Below are positions 1 through 9,046 of a stretch of 64,000 nt of DNA, in pieces. The notes beneath the pieces are model-generated. The model was not told the origin of the DNA. It did no database searches and saw only the letters and a list, made by a program, of their open reading frames with translations. This DNA comes from Pterobdella sp. o SKG-2022. Its lineage: Eukaryota > Annelida > Clitellata > Hirudinida > Piscicolidae. The translations under genes were made by a program, and so were the position numbers. Each line of letters starts with the position of its first letter. The first letter of the stretch is position 1. Location: the NCBI GenBank assembly GCA_964035795.1, contig OZ038320.1, positions 14,742,030-14,806,029 of the forward strand. The letters run 5' to 3'.

Positions 1-384
1 CCATTTTGAGTAGTTTTGATCAAATAGGTTCAAGTTATAATCCACCAATTTTACTGATTCTAGTTGTGTTTCTAAGTATAATTAAAAAATTTTAAACTCA
101 AGCAATCTATACTCTATTTGTTATACCAGACTTTCATCTACCGTTTTATACCCATTAAGATCAATATTAAACATCAGTATCAAAGTATCATTTGCCCTCT
201 TAAATTTTTGAACAAACTACTAGTCTTTAGATTAATCTTTTAATCTAGTTTTTTAGTTTTATTTCCATTAGTTGCAAGATAAATTTTTTGTTTTACAATT
301 AATTGCTTTTATAAAAAATGATCTGAAATTAAATAATATTTTTGAACAATAATTTAAGTGAGAGATTTATGTTTCAAAAGGTTT
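1..384. other. AT-rich sequence, nothing recognised
   Basis: No reading frame of note, RNA gene or repeat related to the rest of the window was seen here. Confidence 0.5.
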
Positions 385-588
385 ATTAATGAGAATTATA
401 GACCTGATTCATTGGATACAAAGGATTCATTAATAGACAATTCTATACAAATTATCTTCTATTTCTCTAATTATATTGTGTAATAATCAAAATTTTGCTC
501 AATTTGTACACAGATTTGTGTGCTTCAGAAACTCAAAAAGTAACAAATCTATGAAATTAAACAGTTTTGGCAAAAAGAATCTTAAACT
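385..588. repeat. Dispersed repeat R1, copy 1, left half
   Basis: This stretch aligns with 5190-5400 (shared blocks such as GTGTGCTTCAGAAACTCAAA). In this copy the repeat is interrupted by a LINE and resumes at 2156. The 9-base sequence TCTTAAACT at 580-588 is repeated at 2156-2164 and is the target-site duplication of that insertion. R1 has no recognisable coding content. Confidence 0.7.
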
Positions 589-2155
589 TACTTACTTAGG
601 GCGGCATACTATTATGTCGAGAAATAGTAGCCGCCACGACGCCAACCCAAAGACTTCTGTCTCTCATTGCTCCAGCCAGATCTTCCTTTTCCATGCCACA
701 GTCTCTAGCCAGTCTGTCAACAAATGTCATTGTCAGTCTTTCTCTACTGACACTACCATTTCTTGTCATTGACGAAGTCATTGCAGGTACTAGACCTGCA
801 ATGACTTCGTCGCTCCTTCTGAAGCAGTGTCCAGCAAACCTCAAACGTCTCTCTGATCACGTCGGAGATTTTTGGCAGTCCCAAGTAAAGCACTGTATTG
901 GAGACATGTTCTTTCCAGCTAATTCCTAAGGTCGCTCGAAGCAGTCTCGTATAACATCCGTCCAGTTTTTTCTCGAGGCTATTTGTTAGGGTCCAAGTTT
1001 TGCACCCGTATAGCAAGATTGCTTCTACAGTCGCATTGAAAACTCTCCTCTTGAACTGCCGTTGTAGACTTGAGTTCCATATTCGTGATGGTTTGTTTGA
1101 CGCTTTCCACACTAACGCCTTTTTGATGCCCACGTCTTTTTCCGTTGAACCTATCCAGGATCCTAGATACTTATAATCATCAACGCATTCAATGTTATTG
1201 CTCTCCGCTGTAGTGATTTTTGGTACTTCTTTTTGATTGATTGATAGAAATTTAGTTTTCTCCCCGTTAGTGTAAAATCCAACTTTGCTACTTCTTCTAA
1301 TTCATTGAAAAATGTCTGGGCTTGGTTTACCTCATTTGACATGAAAACAATATCATCCGCAAAGTCGCAATTAGTTACTACAGATAGTTTAATTCTTTTA
1401 CTCTGCCTTTTTACAAGATTGAAATCAAATTTCTTCTCATTATTGGTAATAGCTCTTCTTAACACATAGTCCAAAACAATCAACAACAAATATGGTGCTA
1501 GCGTATCACCTTGTAGAACACCAGCCTGAATACTGAAGCTTCTCGTTTCGCCATCCGGTGATAGAACTTCAGCTTGTGTGTCTCTATGCATGTTTCTGAT
1601 TGCAGTCACAAGAATATCAGGAATTCTATATGCCTGTAATATTTTAAACATCTTGCCTCTGTGAACTGTGTCAAATGCTTTTCTTAAGTCGATAAAAGTG
1701 AAAAGGGCGGGTAGATTTTTCTTTTTCACACCTTCCAAGATTCGTCTTACAGCAAAAATATGACCTGCTGTAGATCTATTATTGCGAAATCCGTTTTGAT
1801 TAATGCGTAACTTGTGATCGATTCCGGATTTTATTCGATTCAGAATCATCTTATTATACGCTTTATCCACAACCGAACTTAAGCTTATACCACGATAGCT
1901 GCTAGCAGATCTCAGATCTCCACTTTATGGTATGGGGAAAATATTCAGCATTGACCATTGACGTGGTATGTCTTGTTGAACTAGCGCAGTGTTGCAGCTA
2001 TCGAGAATTATGTCATCAAATTTGCAATGCTTAAGTATTTCGGGCTTAATCCCATCTTCACCGCAGGCCTTTCCACTAACTAGAGTAGATTTCACCTTTT
2101 CGTACTCATCCATACTGAACGCATCATCTCGACATCATTAAATATTGGAGCAATT
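589..2155 (-). mobile_element. LINE relic (reverse transcriptase and C-terminal domain), inserted in repeat R1
   Basis: On the minus strand this is a 5'-truncated non-LTR retrotransposon. The fingers region lies at 2113-1925 (GKACGEDGIKPEIL) and the palm at 1870-1163, with FIDLRKAFDTV, GVLQGDTLAP and the catalytic FADD box. The thumb and C-terminal domain (LLYGCKTWTLT) follow at 1133-600. The frame is broken near 1900, 1150 and 800. The 3' end has a short TAAG-type tail running into the target-site duplication at 580-588. The encoded protein would have copied the element's RNA at a nicked target. The endonuclease domain is absent, as expected from 5' truncation. The exact clade is uncertain. 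Confidence 0.85.
771..811. repeat. Perfect 18-bp inverted repeat inside the LINE
   Basis: GACGAAGTCATTGCAGGT at 771-788 is followed by ACTAG and then by its exact reverse complement at 794-811. It lies in the C-terminal coding part of the LINE, at the point where the minus-strand frame shifts. It looks like a local inverted duplication acquired after or during insertion. Confidence 0.9.
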
Positions 2156-2335
2156 TCTTAAACTAATGTATGGAAAATTTACTTATAATAAGTTTTTTAT
2201 GCATGAAAATTCTCTCATTATTTGCTATATATAAAAATTTAATTTTATTATACAAAAATGTGCGTTTTGAAAATAAAAGTAGACTAAATTTTCATGAATT
2301 CACTTTATTGTGCAACGAAAATTGAAATTTGAATG
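2156..2335. repeat. Dispersed repeat R1, copy 1, right half
   Basis: This continues R1 after the LINE insertion and matches about 5400-5530 of the uninterrupted copy (TAATG.ATG.AAAATTTAC and a TTATATATAAA.TTTAATTTT block). It begins with the right-hand target-site duplication TCTTAAACT. Confidence 0.65.
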
Positions 2336-4020
2336 GCTTCGATGAAATTACATTAGATGAATTACTCTATGCCATCCAGAAACTTCCAAATAAATAGTGT
2401 GAACACGACCCAATTCCAACCTGGCTTCTGAAAAAGATAGCTACTTTAGCTGCTCCATTCATATTGAGTATCTTCAATCTATCTTTTGCCACTGGAAGGG
2501 TTCCTTGTCAATTCAAACATGCTTTTGAAGAAATCAGATCTGGACCGAGAGACCCTTTTATCATACCGACCAATTTCAAACTTGAGCGTGCTTTCAAAAC
2601 TTCTTGAACGAATTGTCCTTCCAAGAATTGTCACTCATCTAAACAAGGATAATTTATTACAATCTTTTCAATCAGCTCATCGTCGTCATCATTCAACAGA
2701 AACAGCATTACTAAAGGTTTCTACTGATATTTTGGAAGCAGCTGACAAAAATAAATATCTTTTTTTGTCCTTCTAGATCTTTTGTCTGCTTTTGATTTAA
2801 TAGATCATCAAATACTAATCAGAAGATTAAACGAATCATTTGGCTTGAATGACCTAATTCTTGAATGGTTTAGGAATTACCTCTTCAACAGATCATTCAA
2901 CGTCAAATGCCCCAAAACAGAATCAGCACCAAACATTTACTCTACTGGAGTACCACAAGGTTCTCTCCTTGGACCTTTTTTATTCTTTTTATACACAGCT
3001 GATTTGGAAAAGATTGCAGCTTCTTACAATTTGAGGATTCATCAATAATTTAATGTAATGCGGTATTTATAAAGCGCTTTTCCTTATAGATCAAAGCGCT
3101 TGCTAAAAATTTAATGTAACGCAAACACACTGTGAAACAGAGGCTAATTGTCGGCCCACGCGGGATCGAACCCAGTAACTTTAAATAATTAGTCTAATGC
3201 TCAACCATTGAGCTATAGGGGCCGACGACACTCAATTATATGGGCATTGCTCATTTGATGCATCAATGGACTTGCAATAAAAAATGTCAAAGTGTATTGA
3301 TGAAATTGCAGTTTGGATGAAATTCAACAGTTCAAAAACTGAAGTCATTTGGTCTTCAACATGTAGAAGCATATGCAAACTGCCAACTCAACCAGTTTGT
3401 GTGTTAAATGATCATATATTTCCTTCTGGTTCAGTTAAAAATCTTGGTGTCTATTTTGACAAAGATCTAAGCATGAAGACTCACATAAACAAATTATTGC
3501 AAATGTCATTTGCATCATTGAGGAAGATTAGAAGCATTAAAAACTACCTGAACCAAGAGTCACTCAAAAAACTTGTATCAGCCTTGATATTGAGACGCAT
3601 TGATCATGGAAACAATGGGATTACCCAAGTTACAAACCCAGAAAATCCGGTCCATAATTAACACTATAACCAGATTAATATCAGAAACTAGAAAGTTTGA
3701 TCACATAACTCCTGTCTTAAAAGATTTACACTGACTTAAAATTGAAGAAAGAATTCAATACAAGATGATACTACAAGTGCATAGATGTCTCAAAATGGAA
3801 AGCCCTTCTTATCTTTTATCGAAATTATCAACTGTGTCTTCATTGTATGAAAGAAAAAGACTCAGATCATCGAACACAATGGACATAGCAAGAGTGAGAG
3901 CTAACAACATTTTGGGGAACAGAAGATTTGAAGTTGCTGCACCAATTTTTTGGAACAATTTACCAAATCCATAACCTCCACAACAACTTTTCCAAATGCT
4001 TAAAAACCCACCTGATGCTT
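2336..4020 (+). mobile_element. CR1-like LINE relic (reverse transcriptase), split by a SINE
   Basis: This is a reverse transcriptase pseudogene on the plus strand. The fingers at 2340-2570 (FDEITLDELLYAIQKLP) lead into RPISNLSVLSKLLERIV at about 2560, the HHSTETALLKV block at about 2690, SAFDLIDHQILI, and GVPQGSLLGPFLF at about 2950. The YADD box would fall at about 3045, exactly where a SINE (3049-3226) has been inserted. The thumb resumes at 3284 (KTEVIW, KNLGVYFDKDLSMKTHI), and a C-terminal part ends near 3974 (FEVAAPIFWNNLP). There are stops at about 2400, 2776 and 3660. The HHSTETALL and DLSAAFD-type motifs are typical of the CR1/L2/jockey group. The endonuclease is missing (5' truncation). 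Confidence 0.85.
3049..3226 (-). mobile_element. tRNA-derived SINE, copy 1
   Basis: In SINE orientation (minus strand) a tRNA-like head occupies 3226-3150, with an A box (TAGCTCAATGG) and a B box (GGTTCGATCCC). It is followed by an unrelated body containing AAGCGCTTTATAAATACCG and ending in a CATTACATTA tail. The T arm lacks one base compared with a normal tRNA, so this is not a functional tRNA gene. Related copies lie at 37772-37942 and 57426-57606. The insertion point is the YADD codons of the CR1-like LINE. Confidence 0.85.
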
Positions 4021-4206
4021 AAGTCTTATAATCTTAAAACATAATTTTTAGAATTTTTTTCTCTTGAGTATTTTTTTCTTCAGAAAATCAAATTAGTGGA
4101 AAAAAAAGAAGGGATAAATGCAAGGAATGACTGGGTGTGTGTGGATTGAAGGATAAAGCGTGAGGGGCTGGAAAGAATGAAAATTTACTGTATTAAAACT
4201 GGCTCT

Positions 4207-4237
<31 letters not shown>

Positions 4238-4739
4238 AGTCTTGAAGACTTAATCACTTTCATGCCACTATAATGGTATTCGTTATTTGTTTATCTTTGG
4301 ATTTCTGTTTCATTTTGATTACTTGAGGGATGAGTTTTTTTCAATGAATAACTTTTATACTAAAATTAAATTTTATTGTTGAACAGGAGTATTAGTGAAA
4401 AACAAGTATTTAATATCGTGAGTCATCACTTTCGAGTTTCTCTGTGGCATTTCAGTGCTAGATAAACTTCATAAAAATGACTTGAACTCAGCATATTTCT
4501 TTTAAGATCAAGAAATCTAGAAACACTAGATGAAAAAATTCTTTGGACACACTTACCAAAACAGGCAGAGAAAAAGAAAAGTGTTCTCAAAGCTAAGAAA
4601 ATTTTTGTTATACAATTAAAGTGGTGGTGACAAGTGAACTAACTGCTACAGGAACTGTAGGACTGGGCATTCAACAGTAATTTTTCTATGGTTTGTGGTA
4701 AAAGGTTTACATAGAATATCAAAAAACAAATTTATATAA
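4021..4739. other. Spacer with an (AT)n microsatellite
   Basis: An (AT)n run lies at about 4208-4237. The rest is AT-rich sequence in which I recognise no gene. Confidence 0.6.
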
Positions 4740-5189
4740 CTTGTAAAGTCTTTCATTACATATGGCTCAGAAACATGGGTGGTAAGATCTGTCAAAGAGA
4801 GTATTCTGACAAAAGCAGAAAGATGGAAGCTTAGAATGAGCAGCTGGTTGAGGGATGAGCACAAAGGAGTTGATGGGTAGATTGTGTTCAACTGATTTAA
4901 TTGTTGAAGTTGCGAAACAAAAACGTTTGAGATGGTTGGGCCATGTTGTAAAAAAAAGGGTTGAAAATTTTGTGCAGCAGGCGAGGAATTGCAAAAATAG
5001 TGGTAGTAGATGAAGGTGAAGACCAAGGTTAACATGGCAAGATATTATGGGAAGCCTTTGTCATGAACTTTGCTTAGTTTTTGAAGATGCCTATGATAGG
5101 GTGAAATGGAGAAAGAGGGTTAAGTCATGAAAAGAAGTCACTGACTTCTTGGGAAAGGTAAATATGCTGACTATTGAAATGATGAATTA
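4740..5189 (+). mobile_element. LINE 3' fragment, GAT-tailed family
   Basis: The 3' end of the same LINE family as 27905-29108. Recognisable C-terminal pieces are TYGSETWVVRSV at about 4757, RLRWLGHVV-like sequence at 4925, and the closing block WKEV.D.LGK..MLTIE at 5130-5180. The reading frame is shattered. It stops with an ATGATGAATTATTAATG end where the longer copy has a GAT-repeat tail. Confidence 0.75.
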
Positions 5190-5560
5190 TTAATGAAAAG
5201 TATAGATCTGGTAATGATTCATTGGATGCAGAGCATTCATAAGAGACAATTGTGATACTTTTATCTTTCATTTCTGTAATTATATTTTATGATCGTAATA
5301 ATTTTGCTTAATCTTCATACAGATGTGTGTGCTTCAGAAACTCAAAAAGGATCAAATCTATATGAAATCAAAAAGATTTTGCAATAAAAAAGCTTCAAAC
5401 TAATGCATGAAAAATTTACATTTGAAAAGGTTATGATCTGTTGTTTTTACATAAAAATACTCTGATCTTTTGTTATATATAAAATTTAATTTTGTCATCT
5501 AAAAAATTTTGCATACAAAAAATAAGAAGTACACTTTTGAACTGAATTTCTTGCAACCCT
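5190..5560. repeat. Dispersed repeat R1, copy 2 (uninterrupted)
   Basis: This corresponds to 385-588 plus 2156-2335 without the intervening LINE, so it shows the empty-site structure of the repeat. No coding potential was recognised. Confidence 0.65.
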
Positions 5561-5567
5561 TTATACA

Positions 5568-5935
5568 ATCAATTAATCAAATTCTTTTTATAGCCCGTTT
5601 TCCTTTACCAAGGGTTAGCCTTTTTGAAAGATATATCTCAAAGTCGTTTTTTTATTCGGTGCAGTTGGGGAAATCTGCACAAACCGTGCTTAGCTTTTTT
5701 TTCATTTAATACAAATTCGTTCCAAGTTTTTTTTCGGCTTTCCGGCTTCTTGCAAAAATCTAACTTCAAATTTGGCATCTGCGAAATCCAACCGGCGCTA
5801 CGCTCCACATGTCTAAACCACCTCATTATGCTGGTATGTAAAACTATCTCAACATTCTGAATGCCAAGTTTAGGAAGAAAAGAGCCACAAAGAACGAGAT
5901 CTCCAGGGTATTCTTCCATTTCTCAAACGCTAGAA
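5568..5935 (-). mobile_element. LINE 3' fragment, PHD-finger/TGAT-tailed family
   Basis: On the minus strand this encodes the C-terminal LPKLGIQNVEIVLHTS, then MRWFRHVERSAGWISQ, then KKTWNEFVLNEKK, followed by the family 3' end (GGTAAAGGAAAACGGGCTA, then ATTTGATTAATTGATTG). It is the same family as 15073-16477, 34013-35512 and 44340-47097, and is strongly 5' truncated. Confidence 0.85.
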
Positions 5936-7600
5936 TTCATCAATTTTTATAGTTAGTAAAAGTAAACATTTTATAAATATAAAAGCACTTAAACCTTGTA
6001 AATCAACAAACTTTTCCTGAAAGAGACGAAGGAAAATGATAACGAAAGACTTTTATAGTACAAAATTGATATTTTTCAAAATTTTTTTTTAATGACAAGT
6101 TCAATGTTTGCTAATTTTTGAATTTTAAGTATAAATTAAATTAGTTTTAAATGTTTTGAAAAAAATGGTACGACCAATCAGATTACTGCGGTTACTTCTT
6201 CAATCTAGCCGCTCGCATCAGCTAGGTCATAAGAACAAGGTTCTCTTGGCAATTTTAAATACTTAAATTTCTGGTCTCTTCTATCAATGCCTTTACACTT
6301 GAAAAATCATTTTTGTACAAACTCTTTTTAAAATAAAACACATTTTTGATATTATTCAAGTTCTTTTTCCTCAAAATTCTGTATTGAGGTTTGGAGCCGA
6401 TTTTTTATAACTTTATCCGAAAGTATTCCTTGAAACAAATATAAATTTTTGAAAATATGAAATTTTAAATAAAAAGTAATTTTAATGGATAAAGAATCTA
6501 TACACGATTAAGTTATATACATTTTTTTTCCTGATGCAATTGCCTCTGCAACCTCATCTCTATCTTTCTTCCTTAAAAAGATGCTGTAGATCTTCACAAT
6601 GTGCACTATGAGTTGGATAAAAATCTAAAACCACTCCTTTTGAGTAATTATTTATAATTTAAAAAATTTCATGATTTTTATATAAAAACTCACCAGATTG
6701 GTAAATTTTTACAACTATTTTTGCCCCACAAGTATCCCCAATTTTTCTGCTACCTTGCAACCTTAAAACTCTGTTTGGCATGTGTGCCCCATCTTGTAGT
6801 AATGACATATTTTTTGTAGTATTTATCATTATTATTTTTTTTTAAAAACAAATTTTGATGATGTCTGATCTTCTGTTTCACGGTTCGAGCATTCAAATTT
6901 TGAGGGATAGTTTAATAAAATTAAATAAGAATAAGGCAAACGTGTTTTAAAACAGCGCCAACCTTCTAAATTTTTGAACTTATTTTTTGAAAACTTCTCA
7001 TCCTAGTAACAATACCATGCACTTTTTTATGTGAAAATTAATTGTACACACGAAATTGGTTATGTTGGAATGAGTTTTTTCACGATAATTTTACAAATTC
7101 AAATAAAACTACAATCTCGATAACTTCAAATATACACAATAACTAAAAAAAATTCGAAGCATGATAATTTCAAATTTACGCTATATTAGAAAAACTTTAA
7201 TTTTTTTTTTAAACAAAAAATGTTTTATATTTGAGCAAAAAAAGATAGTATACAAGTGGCAATGCATAAAAAGTTTGTGAAAAAATTGCGGTACAGATAA
7301 TGACAGCTAAAATATTTAACAGAAATAAATTCTCAAAACAATTCCAATATAAAGATGTTTCAAGCAGCATAAAGCTGTTTTAAATTGGACCAATCATAGG
7401 CTTTGAAAAATGTTAGTTTTTTTTTTCTTGAAAATATTCATGTATCATAATGTTTAAATATTCACCGATTGTACAAAAAGCTTTGTTAGTTGATAAATGT
7501 TAGTTTTTTTTTCATAAAACTTCTAATGATTATTTTAGTACTTTCACAATTTTTTTGGAGTTCTATGATTGGTTCATAAACTATAGGCTCGCTCTTCAAT
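5936..7600. other. Long AT-rich spacer
   Basis: No convincing coding region or known element was seen. Two facing CCAAT-type motifs (ACCAATCATAG at about 7400 and CTATGATTGGT at about 7564) sit upstream of the small reading frame at 7637 and could belong to a promoter. Confidence 0.4.
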
Positions 7601-7636
7601 ACTTTTTGCCTGATCGCGAAGTGCCTATATTCCAAG

Positions 7637-7735
7637 ATGGATAACTTGAAATTTTCAAAGCAACAAGAGAATGCTTGTAGTGTGCTAGGTACTCTCGCAA
7701 GTCCAAGAAAATCAGAAGAAATCTTTTATTTGTGA
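7637..7735 (+). CDS. Short reading frame or possible first coding exon
   Basis: A 32-codon frame begins MDNLKFSKQQENACSVLG, about 70 bp after an inverted CCAAT motif. A plausible splice donor (CTAG followed by GTACTC) lies at 7689, so it could be a first exon of about 17 codons. I found no second exon that continues the phase and do not recognise the protein. It may be chance. Confidence 0.2.
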   Translation: MDNLKFSKQQENACSVLGTLASPRKSEEIFYL

Positions 7736-7932
7736 TTATTACAAACAATCCAAACAATTTTGTTTATTTTTAAATTTGATGTTGAATAAACAATATTATT
7801 TTTTTGGTTCAAACATATAATATTTAGAATGTTTTTAAATAAGTTCTTTTATATTAAATAATTCACTTCGAATAATTAAGTTTTTCAATTTATTATGTGA
7901 TTCTTTGTCAACTAAGCAAAGATGTTTTTGTA

Positions 7933-8273
7933 GTGTTCATTATCCTGTGGTTCAAAATGCGCAGTCGATAGAAGCACACAAGCCACAACCTCACAAAAAC
8001 ATATTTGATTGGTTGACAAAAATTCACAAAATAAAAAAAAATTATTTATTTAGATATTATTAATCATAAAATAATATTTATATAAAAAATTTTGTTTTAT
8101 AATAAAAATGAGTTGAGATTAAACGCTCAGAACGACGATTTATTGTAACATAGCACATGTTATGCTTGCGGTAATATAGCTTACGAATTGAAGCTTGCGG
8201 GGAGCGAAAAGCTTGCAATAATTTCTTTGTTTAGCCAAAACGATCTTTTTTGTTATATATATCAAATAATATA
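7933..8273. repeat. Left arm of a ~340-bp inverted repeat
   Basis: The reverse complement of this stretch matches 12440-12785 over its whole length (shared blocks: GTCAACCAATCAAATATG, TTTTTGTGAGGTTGTGGCTT, AATAAATCGTCGTTCTGA, CAAGCATA). The arms face each other across 4.2 kb that holds a restriction-like-endonuclease LINE. Confidence 0.85.
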
Positions 8274-8754
8274 CTTTGGAAAAACGTGAAAATTTCATTT
8301 TTCATTTCAGAATTTTTGTTTTGTAAAATCTTAAAGTGAACGTTAATAATAATCTTCAGGTTGGGGTGTGTACATTATGAAATATTTTGAAATGCTTTTT
8401 AGATCTGCTTTGAACTAATTTTAAGATTAAAAGAATAGACAACAAAATTGGTAGCAGTGTAAAAACTGCAAATCAAAGTGAAATATTGAAAAAGCATAGA
8501 GATTCAGTAAACTTATACACGCTCAGTAACACTAATATAACTATCATAGAAGAAAGTCAGTTTGAGTTATTTAGTAATAATGAAAGTTTTATAATATAAA
8601 AATTATTAATTGAATGTAGTCTCACCAAATGTTATTTGAATTGTAAAGACTGCTTTTTGAAAGAGCACATGTTTGTTCTGTATGGAATTTTCATTGAGAA
8701 AAACTATTTGCTGTCATATACACCTTTTAAGAAAAATACTAAATTATAGCTTAA
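8274..8754. other. Spacer between inverted-repeat arm and LINE
   Basis: A 62-codon open stretch at about 8415-8600 (contains RIDNKIGSSVKTANQ) ends in TAA. It has no start of its own and no similarity I recognise. It could be an exon or LINE N-terminal residue. Confidence 0.25.
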
Positions 8755-9046
8755 ATAGCAATAATACTACTGACATAACTACTACTACTAATAATAATAA
8801 TAATAATAAGAAGGATGATGGTAATAATAATAATAATAATAATAAAAATGAAGGTAATAAAAATAATAATAATGATGATGATAACAATCTTATCAGTATT
8901 AATAATAACAATGATGATGATGTTGATGATGATAATAATAATAAAAATATCGTTAATGATAATAACTACAAAATTAATTAAGAAATAATGATAATAATAA
9001 TAGTAATAATAATAATGTTGTTAAAAATAAAAGTTATAATGATATA
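8755..9046 (+). repeat. (AAT)n/(GAT)n region, Asn-codon rich
   Basis: Imperfect AAT and GAT triplets form an open frame of Asn, Asp and Lys. The neighbouring LINE family has an Asn-rich linker in its other copy (25870-25960, minus strand), so part of this may be the decayed N-terminal linker of the LINE rather than a free microsatellite. Confidence 0.7.

Noticed and set aside
3150..3226. Functional tRNA gene on the minus strand
   Set aside because: A and B boxes are present, but the T arm lacks a base and mispairs, and the unit continues into a repeated body. Three dispersed copies show it is a SINE.
7637..8600. Two-exon gene joining 7637-7688 to the open stretch at 8415-8600
   Set aside because: The phases do not match at any visible AG, and the inverted-repeat arm lies between. 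Kept only as separate low-confidence entries.
8673..8981. 102-codon Asn/Asp-rich reading frame
   Set aside because: It is read from (AAT)n and (GAT)n triplets. At most it is the low-complexity linker of the neighbouring LINE, so it is listed as a repeat.
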